DNA from: Mytilus trossulus | Taxonomy: Eukaryota; Mollusca; Bivalvia; Mytilida; Mytilidae | NCBI RefSeq assembly: GCF_036588685.1 | Contig: NC_086380.1 | Location: forward strand, 51,636,614-51,700,613 | Reading direction: 5' to 3' | Length of the DNA: 64,000 bases | Part shown: positions 20,801 through 32,576 of the stretch, piece after piece | How the letters are laid out: each line of letters starts with the position of its first letter | Numbering within the stretch: the stretch's first letter is position 1 | The notes under the pieces: model-generated | Database searches by the model: none | Seen by the model: only the letters and a program-made list of their open reading frames with translations | Told to the model about the DNA's origin: nothing | Translations under genes and position numbers: made by a program

Positions 20801-23277
20801 TTTTGACTTGTTTGTGAAAAAACCCTGGTGTGATAATTTTTCAGTAATACATAAATTTGTCTTGCTAAAATCTAATATGTTGTTACATACATGTATACAA
20901 GCGAATCATACAAGTTGAGATATATAAACACCAAAATATGCTGACAAGGGAACTTCACCATCTAAAAATGGATAAATAACAATAGGAAATGAAAAATCAT
21001 CTATGACATCACTATGTCTATGAGCTGATTGGCAAAAAATGTTTAGCAAATCAGAAGACCTTTTACATCAAAATTTAAATTATATGTAATAACATAGATA
21101 TACCTTGACTTATTTAAGTTATTGATCTAAAACAAAATTGTTCTATCAAACAAACATATGTTGTGGCATAGATGTTTTACAGTTTATTGTGGATTTATTA
21201 TAGGACCAATGATGAATCACCTGCCACTCGTACTGATTTATACATATTTTCTACACTTCATAGTATTATTGTTGTAAGTGGACCATTGATAGATTATTTC
21301 TACCTAACATAGTATTGTAGTTTTGTTTTAGGTGGACCATTGATACACTATTTTTACGTAACATTGTATTGTAGTTGTGTAGTAAGTGGACCAATTTGAT
21401 ACATTAGTTTTACACTTTATTGTAGTTTTGTAGTTAGTGGACCATTGATACATTATTTCTACATATGGATGGACAAGTTGATACCAAAGAAGAAAGAATC
21501 CGCCACATTGGATGGAATCAAGAGAGTTGTATTTGACAGATTTATATTTGCACCTCCATTTATACTCCTCTTTTTATATGCAGTTACAATGCTAGAGGTA
21601 ATAATATATATAATAAAGGCACTCTAAAAGCTATATAGATAGATTCTACCACTGCATCGAGTGAAATACGATATTTATCCACTGGAGACAGTTAAATTTT
21701 CAAATTTAAAGTCAGAGCCGCCTCGGCGAGGACTTTAAAATTGATAGTTTAACTGTCGAGAGTGGATAAATAACGTATTACACGAGATTTGGTGGTGGAA
21801 TCTGTTTCTTCTTTTCGAATGAACTGCAAAAAGATGTGTTCTTTCTATGTGACGTCATCAGGCATGGTCACCTTTTTTCATGCTGTCACAATAGGAAATT
21901 CAGAGGAAAGCAAGAAAATTTGTCGTCACAATCAGATTTTAACCAATGAAGTACTGAGATCAAACAAACCACACGTTGATTTTATATTTTTTATACAATG
22001 GGTGCAGAAAGGGATAAATTGTCGAAGAATTAGAGAAATATATATAGCACTGGTAATGACATTGTTTCTATTCCTTCTACTTTTATTCTTCTTTCGTTAA
22101 TCAGCAACGAAAAAATATCACTGCACTGATGCTGTATCATCAAGTGCAGGTGATGTACAAGTTGTGATCACAAAAACAAAAAGTAAATAAATATATTCCT
22201 AAACAGGCATTTTATAATGACAAAACAATAGATATAAAACAATACAAACATGTAGCATTGAAAAAAAAATAAAGATTATTTATATTACAAGAAATTGCAG
22301 TTATTGCTCAATAATATTTATATTCTGCTTTATTTATACAGAGTTTAGGCCATGAAGCAGTAAATATTTTATTATTTATTTGTATCATGCTTTATTTATA
22401 CAGGGTTCAGGGCATGAGGCAGCTATTGCAAAGATCAAAGAAACTTTCTGGCCAATACTTAAGATGAACTGGCAGATTTGGACCGTGTTCCAGTTTATAA
22501 ATGTAAACTATGTACCTCTGAAGGTAAATAATTCAATGTTAAAAATATGTCTTCCTCATTTTGGTTTATGCACATACATTTTGGGTATCTGATTAGTCGT
22601 AGTGTATTTCAATGACTGCTAAACTGATATAAAAAGAAGATGTGGTATAATTGCCAATGAGACAACTCTCCACAACAGACCAAATGACACAGAAATTGAC
22701 AATTATAGGTCACCATGCAGCCTTCAACAATGAGCAAAGCCAATACCACATAGTCAGCTTTAAAAGTCCTGAAATGATAATGTAAAACAATTTTCTTGAG
22801 GCTTGGTGAAATTGTGAATGGATTTTTTTATCTTGATTTTTAAAGAATGTATGGAAATTTTTTTGTAAGTTATTTAGGGACATTGGAGCTAATAGTTTTA
22901 TTTAGTACCATGTATTCAGTAGTTTTTCCCATAGAGTGAATTGTTTAGTAAATCAGGTTTAATTTATTTTCGGTAAATATTTTTCAAGACCAAGTTTTAT
23001 TTGATATTAAGGCAGGTGTGATTTTTCTTTACATTTTGTTCAGTACTGTGTATTATTTTGTTATGCAAGTTTAGTATATTTTTTAAATTGTTTTTCGTTG
23101 CCATGTTTTATTTGGTAACACATATTTGATGTCTTCCATTTAATATTTTTCAGTACCATGAGGTATTTCATATATTCTGTATATTTTATTTTTCAGTACC
23201 GTGTATTATTTGGTAATGCAGTAGCTTTGGTTTGGTCCGTCATTGTTGCAGTAAAGAGAAGACAGTTAGCACAGTGA
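17786..23277 (+). CDS. PXMP2: PXMP2, peroxisomal membrane protein 2 (Mpv17/PMP22 family), 5 exons
   Basis: The exons are 17786-17892, 19743-19850, 21426-21597, 22404-22523 and 23197-23277 (TGA), all GT-AG with consistent phases, giving 195 aa. That is the same length as human PXMP2. Family signatures are RPVLTKAIT near residue 30, SGPLIHYFY (about 77-85), DRFIFAPPF (about 109-117), FWPILKMNW (about 143-151), and QFINVNYVPLK at the end of exon 4. The family forms a four-helix integral membrane protein; PXMP2 makes a small-solute channel in the peroxisomal membrane. The retained FWP..K.NW..W...QFIN..YVP signature makes the family certain, and the N-terminal LTKAITS and length favour PXMP2 over MPV17. 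Introns 1 and 3 and others carry dispersed repeats, and splice-site duplications flank exons 2, 3, 4 and 5. The 3' UTR probably extends to the AATAAA near 25258. Confidence 0.93.
18066..18293 (-). mobile_element. GGGTCTCATTGGGG MITE, inverted copy with a G run
   Basis: Matches the intact copy at 62749-62986 in opposite orientation (ccccaatcccgcttactgtt, then acctcatttcctgttttcac). The left end carries a run of about 20 G (18083-18102), which forces the Gly/Pro strings in the overlapping open frames. Confidence 0.75.
19485..19690 (-). repeat. Dispersed mussel repeat tail, inverted fragment
   Basis: agatatggtatgattgcgaatgagac and 'gccttcagcaatgagcaaa' are the complement of the family tail seen at 57600-57750 and 47820-47935. 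Confidence 0.55.
19743..19850 (+). CDS. PXMP2: PXMP2 exon 2
   Basis: Acceptor ttttttcag, donor TTTAG|GTGAGT. It encodes SSVSAIGNIISQ and AWRSVAAYASF, part of the first and second membrane segments. The last 68 bases with the donor are repeated five times downstream. Confidence 0.9.
19783..20245 (+). repeat. 77-bp tandem array copying the PXMP2 exon-2 donor
   Basis: The motif ctttaggt recurs with the exon end at 19850, 19927, 20004, 20081, 20160 and 20236. Unit one is the true exon end (19783-19850) plus nine intron bases (gtgagtact). The five copies keep the donor; the last has changed to GTCAGT. Lengths of 77, 77, 77, 79 and 76 are not multiples of three, and reading past the true donor stops at once (TTT AGG TGA). 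Confidence 0.95.
20480..20610 (-). repeat. Inverted fragment of the tttaggggccagc family
   Basis: ggaatgtaccaaagagacaacaac and cagcagaaggccaccaattg are the complement of positions about 6095-6160. Confidence 0.6.
21266..21480 (+). repeat. About 52-bp degenerate array copying the PXMP2 exon-3 acceptor
   Basis: The segment (a/g)gtggacca(t)ttgat, with a preceding attgtag-like acceptor, occurs at 21277, 21331, 21385 and 21435; the last is the true exon. Each copy includes about 30 bases of exon start (ttgatacattatttctac) and about 22 of intron. The three upstream copies have diverged and none keeps the frame. Confidence 0.8.
21426..21597 (+). CDS. PXMP2: PXMP2 exon 3
   Basis: The acceptor attgtag|TTTTGTAG is chosen because it alone keeps frame; using the next AG (8 bases on) gives an immediate stop. 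It encodes FVVSGPLIHYFY through LLFLYAVTMLE. Donor GAG|GTAATA. Confidence 0.9.
22325..22430 (+). repeat. Single degenerate copy of the PXMP2 exon-4 acceptor
   Basis: ctttatttatacagagttta followed by ggccatgaagcag (about 22328-22360) mirrors the true acceptor ctttatttatacagggttca with gggcatgaggcag (22390-22422), 61 bp downstream. Confidence 0.75.
22404..22523 (+). CDS. PXMP2: PXMP2 exon 4
   Basis: Acceptor tttatacag, donor AAG|GTAAAT, exactly 40 codons. It carries the family core motif FWPILKMNWQIW and QFINVNYVPLK. Confidence 0.95.
22630..22755 (-). repeat. Dispersed mussel repeat tail, inverted
   Basis: agaagatgtggtataattgc, caatgagacaactctccaca and the following 80 bases are the complement of the family tail seen at 57600-57750. 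A shorter fragment lies at 44530-44590. Confidence 0.6.
22890..23215 (+). repeat. Degenerate copies of the PXMP2 exon-5 acceptor
   Basis: Echoes of tttttcagtaccgtgtatta occur near 22905 (tttagtaccatgtattcag), 23036 (gttcagtactgtgtattatt) and 23150 (tttttcagtaccatgagg), with partial ones near 22970 and 23100, before the true acceptor at 23191-23196. Spacing is about 45-70 bp. This looks like an old, decayed array. Confidence 0.6.
23197..23277 (+). CDS. PXMP2: PXMP2 exon 5 with stop
   Basis: Acceptor atttttcag; 26 codons and TGA. It encodes the last helix (YRVLFGNAVALVWS) and a short basic end (VKRRQLAQ). Confidence 0.92.
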   Translation, partial: YRVLFGNAVALVWSVIVAVKRRQLAQ

Positions 23278-25270
23278 AAAAAAAGACAACAGTTGCCTTG
23301 GTTACAGCGTAAACAGAAAAACAATATGACAATTAGAACTTAAAGAAATTTGTATAATGTTAATTTAAACATAAGAACTTAAAGTTTGAAATTTTAACGA
23401 CTGATTTTCTCTCATTGTTTTCCGAATGAGATAAATGGGGAAATCCCACTCAAAGTTAACTAGTTGTTCACTCTATACGGTACTTTATGTGATGTTTAAA
23501 ACTTTTTCAACAGAACAACTTTGGAATGTTACTGTAATTTCATTGCACAATTTATCCCATAATGGTCATTTCATAAAAATGATCCTGAAGCTATTTGAAA
23601 AATATCAGTATTAGTGATAAAACTCATGTTAATCTTAAATCCTAGCAGAACTGAAATTTAAACTTTGCATAAATAAACTAGTTCACAGTACCAATCTTAT
23701 GGAACGATGAGAAATGTAGTTGACTAACTGACCACCTTAGCCACTTAATATGTCCAAATATCCAATCAGGTAGTATTGACCACCTGAACCCCCTAAAAAG
23801 GTCAAATCATGAGGTGGTGCTTTATATCTAGTGAATTTTTTAGACCAAAGATTTTTACAATATTTTAGATATAAGGAAACTCTTAAAATAGATTTGGGAA
23901 TTAATTTTACCCAAAAATGTTTAAAATATTAATCTGATTCACATCTTTGAAGAAAACATTATCTTGATCAGGTAGAAGGGTAAATAATTCTGATTGTCTG
24001 TTAGAGAGTTTTTGTTAGTGAATTAACGTTGAGTTCTAATAAAATTGGCGCTTTCTTTTACAATAGAAACCAAAAAATTTCAGAATGAAAAAAAACATAA
24101 CCCCATCCTCCGCCTGCCACAAAGTTTAAGGATTACTCTCTGTAAATTACTTAATGTGACATTTTAAAACTTTTTATAAAACAGATTTTTTAAATGTTAG
24201 TGTAATTTCATTCAGAATTGACAAAATTAATTTACCTATAAACAATATCTCTTGTTGGAAATTATTTCCCTAATACGGCCATTTTGTATCTGCCATGTTA
24301 ATAACATTCTCAGATACAAAACAGACCTAGTAGGAAAATAATTTTACTCAAACATTATTTATAAATGATTTTTATATATATTATTTTCTTTTTCTTTTTC
24401 AAAGCTGATTGTAAAAGTGAGTCAGATTATATAGGGTTATTTTTTATACTACAATTTTGTTTTTGTTACCTCTGTTTCTAAATAATTTATTTATTTACCA
24501 AAAGAGAATTTTTAATTCTCTATTGCAGCTTTACACATCCTTTATTTTTTGTTAGTAGAATTCATATGAGCAAACAGTTATAGTTACTGATAGTTTATTT
24601 GTTAGTTATGAAGACTTTGAAGACTTTATATTTCAAATTTATCATGTTACTGTAAGCTGATGAATCTGTTGAAAGAATGTTGAGTATTTCTAAAATTAAT
24701 ATGTATGTAAGATTTAGTATGTATGTCAAGTAACTTAAGTAATATCCTTAAGGAAGATTACTCTTTACATCATTTAGCTGTTTGGTTATTGCCCATATTA
24801 TCATTATTTTTTAAGCATCTATGTGAAACAGAATTAAATTTATCTAGTTTAGAAAAAAAATATGAGAATGACTGAAAAAAACATGTACAAATATTTTAAA
24901 GAGTTATTTCCCTTAGCTAAGGGGGCATCTCAAATGTGACAGATTTTTTTCGTATTTTTCACATGTAAGCCATACACAGTACTGCAACAGACAGACATTT
25001 TATTTGTGAGTTCGAAAAATGGATTTTTAACATGCATATTCTTCAATAAGTATTTTATTTATTTTCACAGAATTTAAAACTTTGAGATGCTCCAAGAAAA
25101 CTTTATGTAATCAGAATGATGATTAATAATTTAATTATATCAACATATAACTATGTATGTCATATGATTATTGTGACCACATTGTTTGTGGAATGCATTA
25201 GAATGTAAACATATTTATATGTTGCCTTTGTTATTGTTGATTTTGATATGATTTTAAAATAAATACTATT
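23278..25270 (+). other. Probable PXMP2 3' UTR and flank
   Basis: No coding signal. AATAAA at about 25258-25263, followed by a T-rich stretch, is a plausible cleavage signal. An earlier AATAAA is present near 23671. Which is used cannot be told from sequence alone. Confidence 0.35.
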
Positions 25271-25429
25271 TTATGACTTTTTTTATTGTAAGTTTTTTAA
25301 TTGTCATTATTTGTTATGAAGTGTATATAGCCTTTTATGATCGCAAGAAAATTTTTGGGATCTTATAATGGTATGATAGAGTTGTCTACATCATTGTTGT
25401 TGTCTGCTTTGTCAGAAGACACATTTAGT

Positions 25430-26015
25430 TTCCGTACAATAACTTTAGTTTAATTGAATGGATCTCTATGACATTTAATAAGATGGTTCAATACCACAAA
25501 GGGAAGGTTGTGATTGATTTTGAGGAGGATGGTTCCAATGGTTTAGAAATTAGGGGCCCAAAACAGGCATTTTTCTACTTTCAGGATAATTACTTGTGTA
25601 TAAGTATTTCAATTGCTCTGAAAATATACCACAATATGTAATACCACAAGTGGAAGGTTTACATTCATTTTGGGTGTTACAGTGCCAACAGTTTTGGAAT
25701 TAAGGGCAAAAAGGGGCCAAAAACAAGCATTTTTGTAGTTTCAGGCCAATCACTTGTGTGTAAGTGTATGGTTCACTCTGACATTGTATCACAAAGTTCC
25801 ATATCATTATGGGAAGGCATGGATTGAGTTTGGGGGTAATTTTCAAATTCATGCAGGAATTGGGGGCCAAAAAGGGCCAAAATGAAGCTTTTTTTCTAGT
25901 TTCCAGACAATAATTTGTGTTTAGAAGTATGGATCTTTCTGAAATTGGACTACAAGGTTCAATACTACAAAGGAAAGGCTGGGATTGAGTATAGGGGTAA
26001 TTGTTCAAAGGGGGG
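25430..26015. repeat. Imperfect tandem repeat, about 150-160 bp, 4 units
   Basis: ggaaggttgtgattgattttgagg and relatives recur near 25503, 25650, 25811 and 25972, each followed by a 'ggggccaaaa' stretch. The open frame across it on the minus strand (25700-26008) only reflects the repeat. Confidence 0.75.
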
Positions 26016-26730
26016 ATTCAAAAAATTTGGGGGGTGTTTCCAATTTTTTTAAGGGGTTCAAATTTTTTTCTTCAAAATTTTTAAATTTCCAAAAAGAATC
26101 TTCAAATGCACAGTATTGCGCAATAGATTTGTAAGATCTTGATATTTATTTTGTGTCAGAAACCTATACTATGTCAAAAATTTGATCACAATCCAAATTC
26201 AGACAGAAATCAAGCTTGAATATTGTGTCCAAATTTGCCCCAGCTGTTCAGGGTTCAACCTCTGTGGTCGTAATAGGCTGCACACAGCGAAGCAATTTAT
26301 TACATAAAGTTATCTCTTGGGTGAGCACATACTTATACTTCAAAAGTGAAATAAAAAGATGGAAAATCAAGACATTTTGCAAAATATACAAATGTAGTAA
26401 TTGTTTGTTGCCATGGTGATCAGTCAAATTTCATGATAAAATTGACATTGCACAAAATATACATGTGTTTCAATATTTGTGAAATCAACAACTAATTCTA
26501 GTATAATTTTTTTTAGAATCTTGAATTATTGTCCCAGCAATTATTATTTTTCACCTCCTTTTATACTTATAGTTCCCTTCAACTTTAACTGTTCAACACA
26601 TTTGTTTAGGTTTGTGGTTATTCCAGAAAGGCCGTTAAACGCATGAAATTTATTAAGTGTTACATTTTTATTTGTATTTCTGGCACTAGGTATATATTCC
26701 ACTCCTGGTAGACTTGGTCTACAAGGGTAT

Positions 26731-26911
26731 TACAGTAAAACCTGACTAAACAGAACCCTTTCGGGACTTGAGATTTTGTTTGGTTTTGGGAAGTATTTGG
26801 TTTCATCAGGTTCACAAGGCATTAAATGTGATATGGTTGGTCTTCAGAACAAGTTTGGATTAGAGAGGTTTCCGGTTTATTCAGGGTTGGGTTTAATCAG
26901 GTTTCACTGTA
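26731..26911. mobile_element. Tc1/mariner-type MITE
   Basis: The ends tacagtaaaacctgactaaa and gtttaatcaggtttcactgta are inverted with few mismatches, and TA lies at each boundary. 181 bp, non-coding. Confidence 0.7.
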
Positions 26912-27059
26912 TCATCATTTGGTCCAGGGACACAGTTATCCTCCTTTGATATTCTTTGTTTACAAATAGTCCAAAGTGTATACAGTCCCAAGTGTGGACT
27001 ATAACTTACAAAAAAAAATTTCAAACACCTTCTAAATATATTTTTAACAAATGAAACAA

Positions 27060-27351
27060 CAAGCTACTGCTCACTGATGATACCCAAGTATATTACGATA
27101 AACAGGAAGTTGTTGAGTTGTGAATCTGAAAATGTATTACACAGTTTGGCTAACTCAAATATACCCTGAAACCTAATTTCAGAATTCCTTGTATTGTAGT
27201 TCCAGAGAAATATGAAAAGAAAGTTTTCAACTTGGCTATCGCTATCATGTGTAAAATGATTCAGGTGTTTTAAACAGGAAGTTGTTGAATGATGAATCTG
27301 AAATCACATCGCAAGGTATATTAAACTGACTTATATAAACCCTGAAACCAA
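27060..27351. repeat. Dispersed repeat (aacaggaagttgttga family), left part
   Basis: Two imperfect units contain aacaggaagttgttgagt and tgtattgtagttccagagaa. The repeat resumes at 31558-31860 after an insertion. Confidence 0.6.
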
Positions 27352-28357
27352 AGGAGTAGGTCCGGTAAGGACAGATTTTGGCCTCAAAGGACTAGGGGCT
27401 ATAAGGGCCATTTTTGGCCCCACCCCCAAATTCCATTTTATTTGTTATGTTGTAAGTCTATACCATAGACCTTCTGAAAATTATCGAATTTTGGGTCTAG
27501 CTCGTTTTTTCTGTTGCCTAGCAACCACTAAAATGGCGGAGTTAAACTCATCAAATATGATTATTATACAGCTTCAATATATCTATTTTTGAAATTGAAC
27601 CTGTTTAGCATGTAGTGACCTTTACACTTGTACACTATTTAAATATTACATAATTAATTGCACATTTTTGCCAATTCACTGTTGTTTCTCCCTAGCAACA
27701 TATCTGTGCCCATGGCAACCGTGATTTGTTTTCTATTTACAAGATTTAATTTTAAATATATTGAAACAGAAAGGCAATTTAAGATGTAAATTGTAAAAAG
27801 AAACAAACTCCAAGGTAAATATTAAGGGGGAAAGCAATATTGAAACACCAACAAAAAAAAAAAAACACCAGGTATTGCTGATATATACTGATTGAGGCTT
27901 GAGCATCTGATGCTGGGTGGGGTCTCACTTATCAGCGACAAGAAGAATAATATAAAGACAAGACACATTTAGCGCTTAGAAATCTTAATATTGATTATCT
28001 TAAATAAATAGATACAGACATGCACATGCATTAAAGGGTGTTTTCAAAAGTCAGTGTATTTCCATGACAGTAGTTATGTTTCCGGAAGGGGTTGGGGTTC
28101 AAGGGGGCACTTCTTTTTACACCTTTTTAAGCTTGAATAAGTGAAAAGTTGAGAAAACTATCAGATATATATGATATAACTTTTTTCCTACGCAATTTAT
28201 GAAAAGGTATATATTTTTAAAATGTAAAACTGGGTAAGGTGACAAAACAGCGGCACCCCCTATAAATTAAGTATTGAAGTACACCCCCTCCCAACCCCAC
28301 CCCCTCTAGACTTATGTAAAGGATCGTTAGGGTTGACTTTTCCATCTTATTTTTATA

Positions 28358-29465
28358 CGCCCGGGACGGGACGTATTATGGTATACCGTTGTCAGTCCAT
28401 CTGTCGGTCCGTCGTCCACACTTCGGACAAAAACTCAAAAACACCTACACCAATTTCCATGAAACTTAAGTGAATTGTTTATATCTATCGACGGAAGCTC
28501 CCTTTCGTTTTTTTTTAATTTCAGATTTTAAGTTTTGGATTTATGGGGCTTTATTCATAAAAAAGGGGGGATTTTCAACACTTCGGACAATAACTCAAAA
28601 AGGCTTTCACCAATGTCCATGAAACTTTGGTGAATTTTTTATATCTATTGATGTAAGCTCCCTTTCAATTTTTATAAATTTCAGATTTTAAGTTTTGGAT
28701 TTATGGGGCTTTATTCATAAAAAAAGGGTGATTTTTAACACTTCGTACAATAACTCAAAAAGGCTTTCACCAATGTCCATGAAACTTTGGTGAATTGTTT
28801 ATATCTATTGATGTAAGCTCCCTTTCAATTTTTATAAATTTCAGATTTTAAGTTTTGGATTTATGGGGCTTTATTAATAAAAAAAGGGTGATTTTTAACA
28901 CTTCGGACAATAACTCAAAAAGGCTTTCACCAATGTCCATGAAACTTTGGTGAATTGTTTATATCTATTGATGTAAGCTCCCTTTCAATTTTTATAAATT
29001 TAAATTTTTAAGTTTTGGATTTATGGGGCTTTATTCATAAAAAAGGGTGATTTTTAACACTTCGGACAATAACTCAAAAAGGCTTTCACCAATGTCCATG
29101 AAACTTTGGTGAATTGTTTATATCTATTGATGTAAGCTCCCTTTCAATTTTTATAAATTTCAGATTTTACATTTCCGTGTTATGAATTTTTATGCTAAAC
29201 AAAAAGGGGGATTTTTCCAATTTTGGGACAATAACTAACACTTTCACAAAATTTTATGTATGGATGAAAAATTAAAGACAACAAACTTAGTTAAATTTGA
29301 GGTAGCCTTAATAGTGCCAATTTTTTTGTGCATTTTTATTTATTATTTGGGGGAGGGGGGGTATTTGACAGGGCTCACACTATTTCTAGTTGATCATATA
29401 AATTCATTTAAAGCATAAAAGACAAGTTAAAAGAGCAACGGGCGTATCATGCGCTAAAGCGCAGC
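28358..29465 (+). mobile_element. Non-autonomous element with five 160-bp tandem units
   Basis: It begins tacgcccgggacgggacgta and ends near ggcgtatcatgcgctaaagc. cacttcgg(a)caa starts units at 28419, 28579, 28739, 28899 and 29058 (period 160). A GAC/GTC-rich stretch (gtccatctgtcggtccgtcg) follows the 5' end. A short inverted relative without the array sits at 58195-58325. Non-coding. Confidence 0.75.
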
Positions 29466-29582
29466 CCTTTATTATTATCTATTTCAGTCCAGACTTATAA
29501 CCGTATCATTCTATAGAATTACAAAACTGGAACATGCTACTATATCAAATAAATCTGTATTTTTAGATTTTTTCTATATTCA

Positions 29583-29610
29583 TTATATATATATATATAT
29601 ATATATATTA
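29583..29610. repeat. (TA)n microsatellite
   Basis: Uninterrupted alternation of T and A. Confidence 0.8.
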
Positions 29611-29739
29611 TTTGTTTTATTGTAGTTTTTGTCAATGTGATTAGTTTACTCAGTTTCGCCTTCACTAATCTTAGCGTTGTATGACTTGGTTTTTGATCAT
29701 CATGACAATATTCATTATATATTCGTCAAAATTATTGAA

Positions 29740-30080
29740 AACACGAATGTGTCTTAAGTACATGGATGCCCAAATCGCAAGACTAACAATGGCCAGGAAA
29801 TCATAGGTTAGGACAGGCCCAAAAAATCGGCAGATTTAAACATGTTGTTTTTGCGATCTCAAACCCCCTCTCCCTTTACCTCTAGGCAAAGAAGAAAAAA
29901 ATCAAACACACAATACACACAGTAAAATTTACTTAAAAAAAGTCTGAGTCTGATGTCAGATTCAACTACCTTGACCAAACACTTAAATCTGAAGCGAGAC
30001 ACAAGGACAATCGGACGAACAGACTGACATACGCACGGACGAACAGACGCATAGACCAGAAAACATATATGGATAGTCTA
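29740..30080. repeat. Dispersed repeat with GGAC-rich tail
   Basis: It ends cgaacagactgacatacgcacggacgaacag followed by gaccagaaaacatatat. The same ending is seen at 39255-39325, where the repeat is more complete. Confidence 0.55.
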
Positions 30081-31189
30081 CATTTTTTGTACCTTATGCC
30101 GTTTCCGTTTTTTTACCATATAATTTTATAGAACTTGTTCTCTGTGCACATTACCCACAAAGACACATCCAATTGGAATATAGGTAGTTTCATTTTCGAA
30201 ATAAATCTCGTGTTTCTCGCCAATAATGGAAACTTAAATAAAATACACCCCCTCCCACACTTTTTCGTTACATAAATCATGAATCTGACCCTAATACCAG
30301 AGAGAGAAGATTGCCCAATTCGAACAACAAATTTAAAATTTATAATTAGCAAAAACATCAGAAATGTACAGATTTTGTTATATTGAAGGTCTATCTAAAA
30401 TTTCATAATTAAAAAAATTGTCCTCAAAGTTGTTATTGACTCCCTTACACATGAAGTCTATTGCTGTCAGATTTTTTAAAGAAATTTAACTAGATAAACT
30501 TACGGAAATATAATTAGAATACACTTTACATTCTTAAAAAAAAAAAAGTTTCTATAGGTATAAGAATGTATAAACTAAACTTTGTCAGATGAAAAGGTCA
30601 AATTTGGACGGCAACTTTCAGCTTTTTATTGCTCCGCTTGGCTATGAAAAATATAAAATAAACTATCGCACCAACCTTGCACCAAAAAGTTTTTTTAACC
30701 AAAGTTTGATATGTATGAACGTGTCAAAATGTTAAAATTTTTAATTGGTGCAAGCATGGTGCGGTGGTCAAAATTTAGAAAAACCATCAAATTTTCGGTA
30801 TTTTTGCTTATTTTCCCAATTATGACGTCATTTGAACCTACCATTGTGACGTCATTGAACTTTTTTCAGTTAAATAAAAACATTTTTTTTAAATCATTTA
30901 CTCATATTCTAATAACTTATGGAGAAAAATCTGCTCTGTTAGAATTTTTATTATCTTGTAAATCTGGGGCCATTTTAGGCCATTAAAGCCCCTACTCCTT
31001 TCAGGTTCATCTGACAAAAGATTTTGATCACTTTTTAAACACTTAAGTGTCTATTTCATTTAATTGATTCAATTAGTTTATGTGAAAGATTTTAACTGAT
31101 TCAGTCATTAAAAACGATCCGATTCAATCTAAAATATGAAAAATCTACCAAATATGCCGAAAATTGTCACTTTTCAGATGTTTTTAGTC

Positions 31190-31312
31190 AAAAATGAAAG
31201 TGGCCGCATCCGTGTTCATCCACAACCTTTATATATATGTTATGTATTATTATCAAATACAACTTACATTTCAATATTAAGGATGAACACGAATGCAGCC
31301 ACTTTCGTTTTA
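31190..31312. repeat. Inverted repeat with arms of about 25 bp
   Basis: gaaagtggccgcatccgtgt with tcatcc (31196-31221) is mirrored by ggatgaacacgaatgcagcc with actttc (31281-31306), two mismatches. Part of the composite insertion. Confidence 0.7.
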
Positions 31313-32319
31313 CACGAAACCGTCAAATATTTAACTAAAATGCTAGAATTCTGGAGATTTCAATAATTTAGCATGACTTAATGGTGCTACTTCCCGATAT
31401 ATATATATATGTGCATTGTATTATCAAAAACAGCCCATATCTATGTAGCAGAAGCATTCTTCTGTCCAATAAATGACTAAAAGATTACATTTTAACAATT
31501 TTGTAAAACTGCTATATTTTGGGGCCAAAAAGGGGTCTTACTGGACCTACTCCTTTCAGAAATCCTTGTATTGTAGTTCCTAAGAAAAATGGGAGGAAAA
31601 ATTTTCAACTTGGCTATCACTATCATGTGTACAATGATCTAAGTGTTCGGTAAACAGGAAGTTGATGAGTGAAGAATCTGAAAACACATCACACGGTATA
31701 GCTGACTTATATAAACCCTGAAACCAAATTTCAGAAATCCCTGTATTGTAGTTCCTTCCTGAGAAAAATGTGACGAAAATATTCATGGCACAGAAGAATG
31801 GACTGAGAGAAGGATGGAAAGACGGAGGTAAAACAGTATACCCCAACAGCGGGGGTATAAAAATCTTTTTTTGAAAGAGCTGTTGTGTTTTTTAATTTGT
31901 GTGGGTTTTTTGGTCTAAAAAAAATGCACTATGAAATAAATTTAGTAATCCAGAATAATGCCCCCTTTTTTAAAGTGTTTTTTTTCTAAAACTTAACAAG
32001 CAATGCATGATAAAAAATAATTAAGACAAACAACATGTTTAAAGTATATTTATTATCAACCAGACAGAAATCAACAAAAATAAAAATATTTTTAACATCA
32101 TATAAACAGAACACAGGCTTTAAAATATATATACATATATATATATATTTCTATATTCCTTGCCAGAAAAAATTTATAAATACAAGGTCAGATAAAATAA
32201 AAAGATCCTCATCTGTGTCCATATTGATAATGAAATGCTTGGTGATTAGCCATTTTAACTGCAGGATCAAATTTGGCTTTCTGATTTTCCCTTGATTTCC
32301 TAGCTAGAAAATCAGCTAA

Positions 32320-32576
32320 GACATCAACCATTTGATTTTCTGGGGGGGCCTATGGTTTGTTTTTTTCTGTGCAAACTTTTTTTTCGCCTTCGGCGAAGAA
32401 CAATCTATTTTTTTTAGCGACAAACTGAAAACATTTTTTTTCTTTCAATTTTAGCATTACATATAGTGGCAGCTGAGGGTGAAACAAACAATTTTTTTTT
32501 CTCAGGGTCCAAAACAAATTATTTTTTTTCAACAAAAAAAACATAGCCCCCCCCCGAAAATCAAATGGTTGCTGCC
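32320..32576. mobile_element. MITE with GGGAGCTACC-type ends, diverged copy 3
   Basis: Ends gacatcaaccatttgatttt and aaaatcaaatggttgctgcc, TAA on both sides (32317-32319 and 32577-32579), and C/G runs inside the ends as in the other two copies. Confidence 0.6.

Larger units (their letters stand above)
27352..31557. mobile_element. 4.2-kb composite insertion with GGAGTAGGTCC ends
   Basis: The left end ggagtaggtccggtaagg and right end ccttactgg-like tcttactggacctactcc are inverted. The uninterrupted host sequence is visible at about 31715-31745 (ctgaaaccaaatttcagaaa), so the insertion point is between aaa and ttt with no clear target duplication. A second inverted pair (aaaggactaggggctataag at about 27388 and gcccctactcctttc at about 30995) is nested just inside. 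The interior holds the 28358 element and other repeats, with no transposase seen. Confidence 0.5.
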
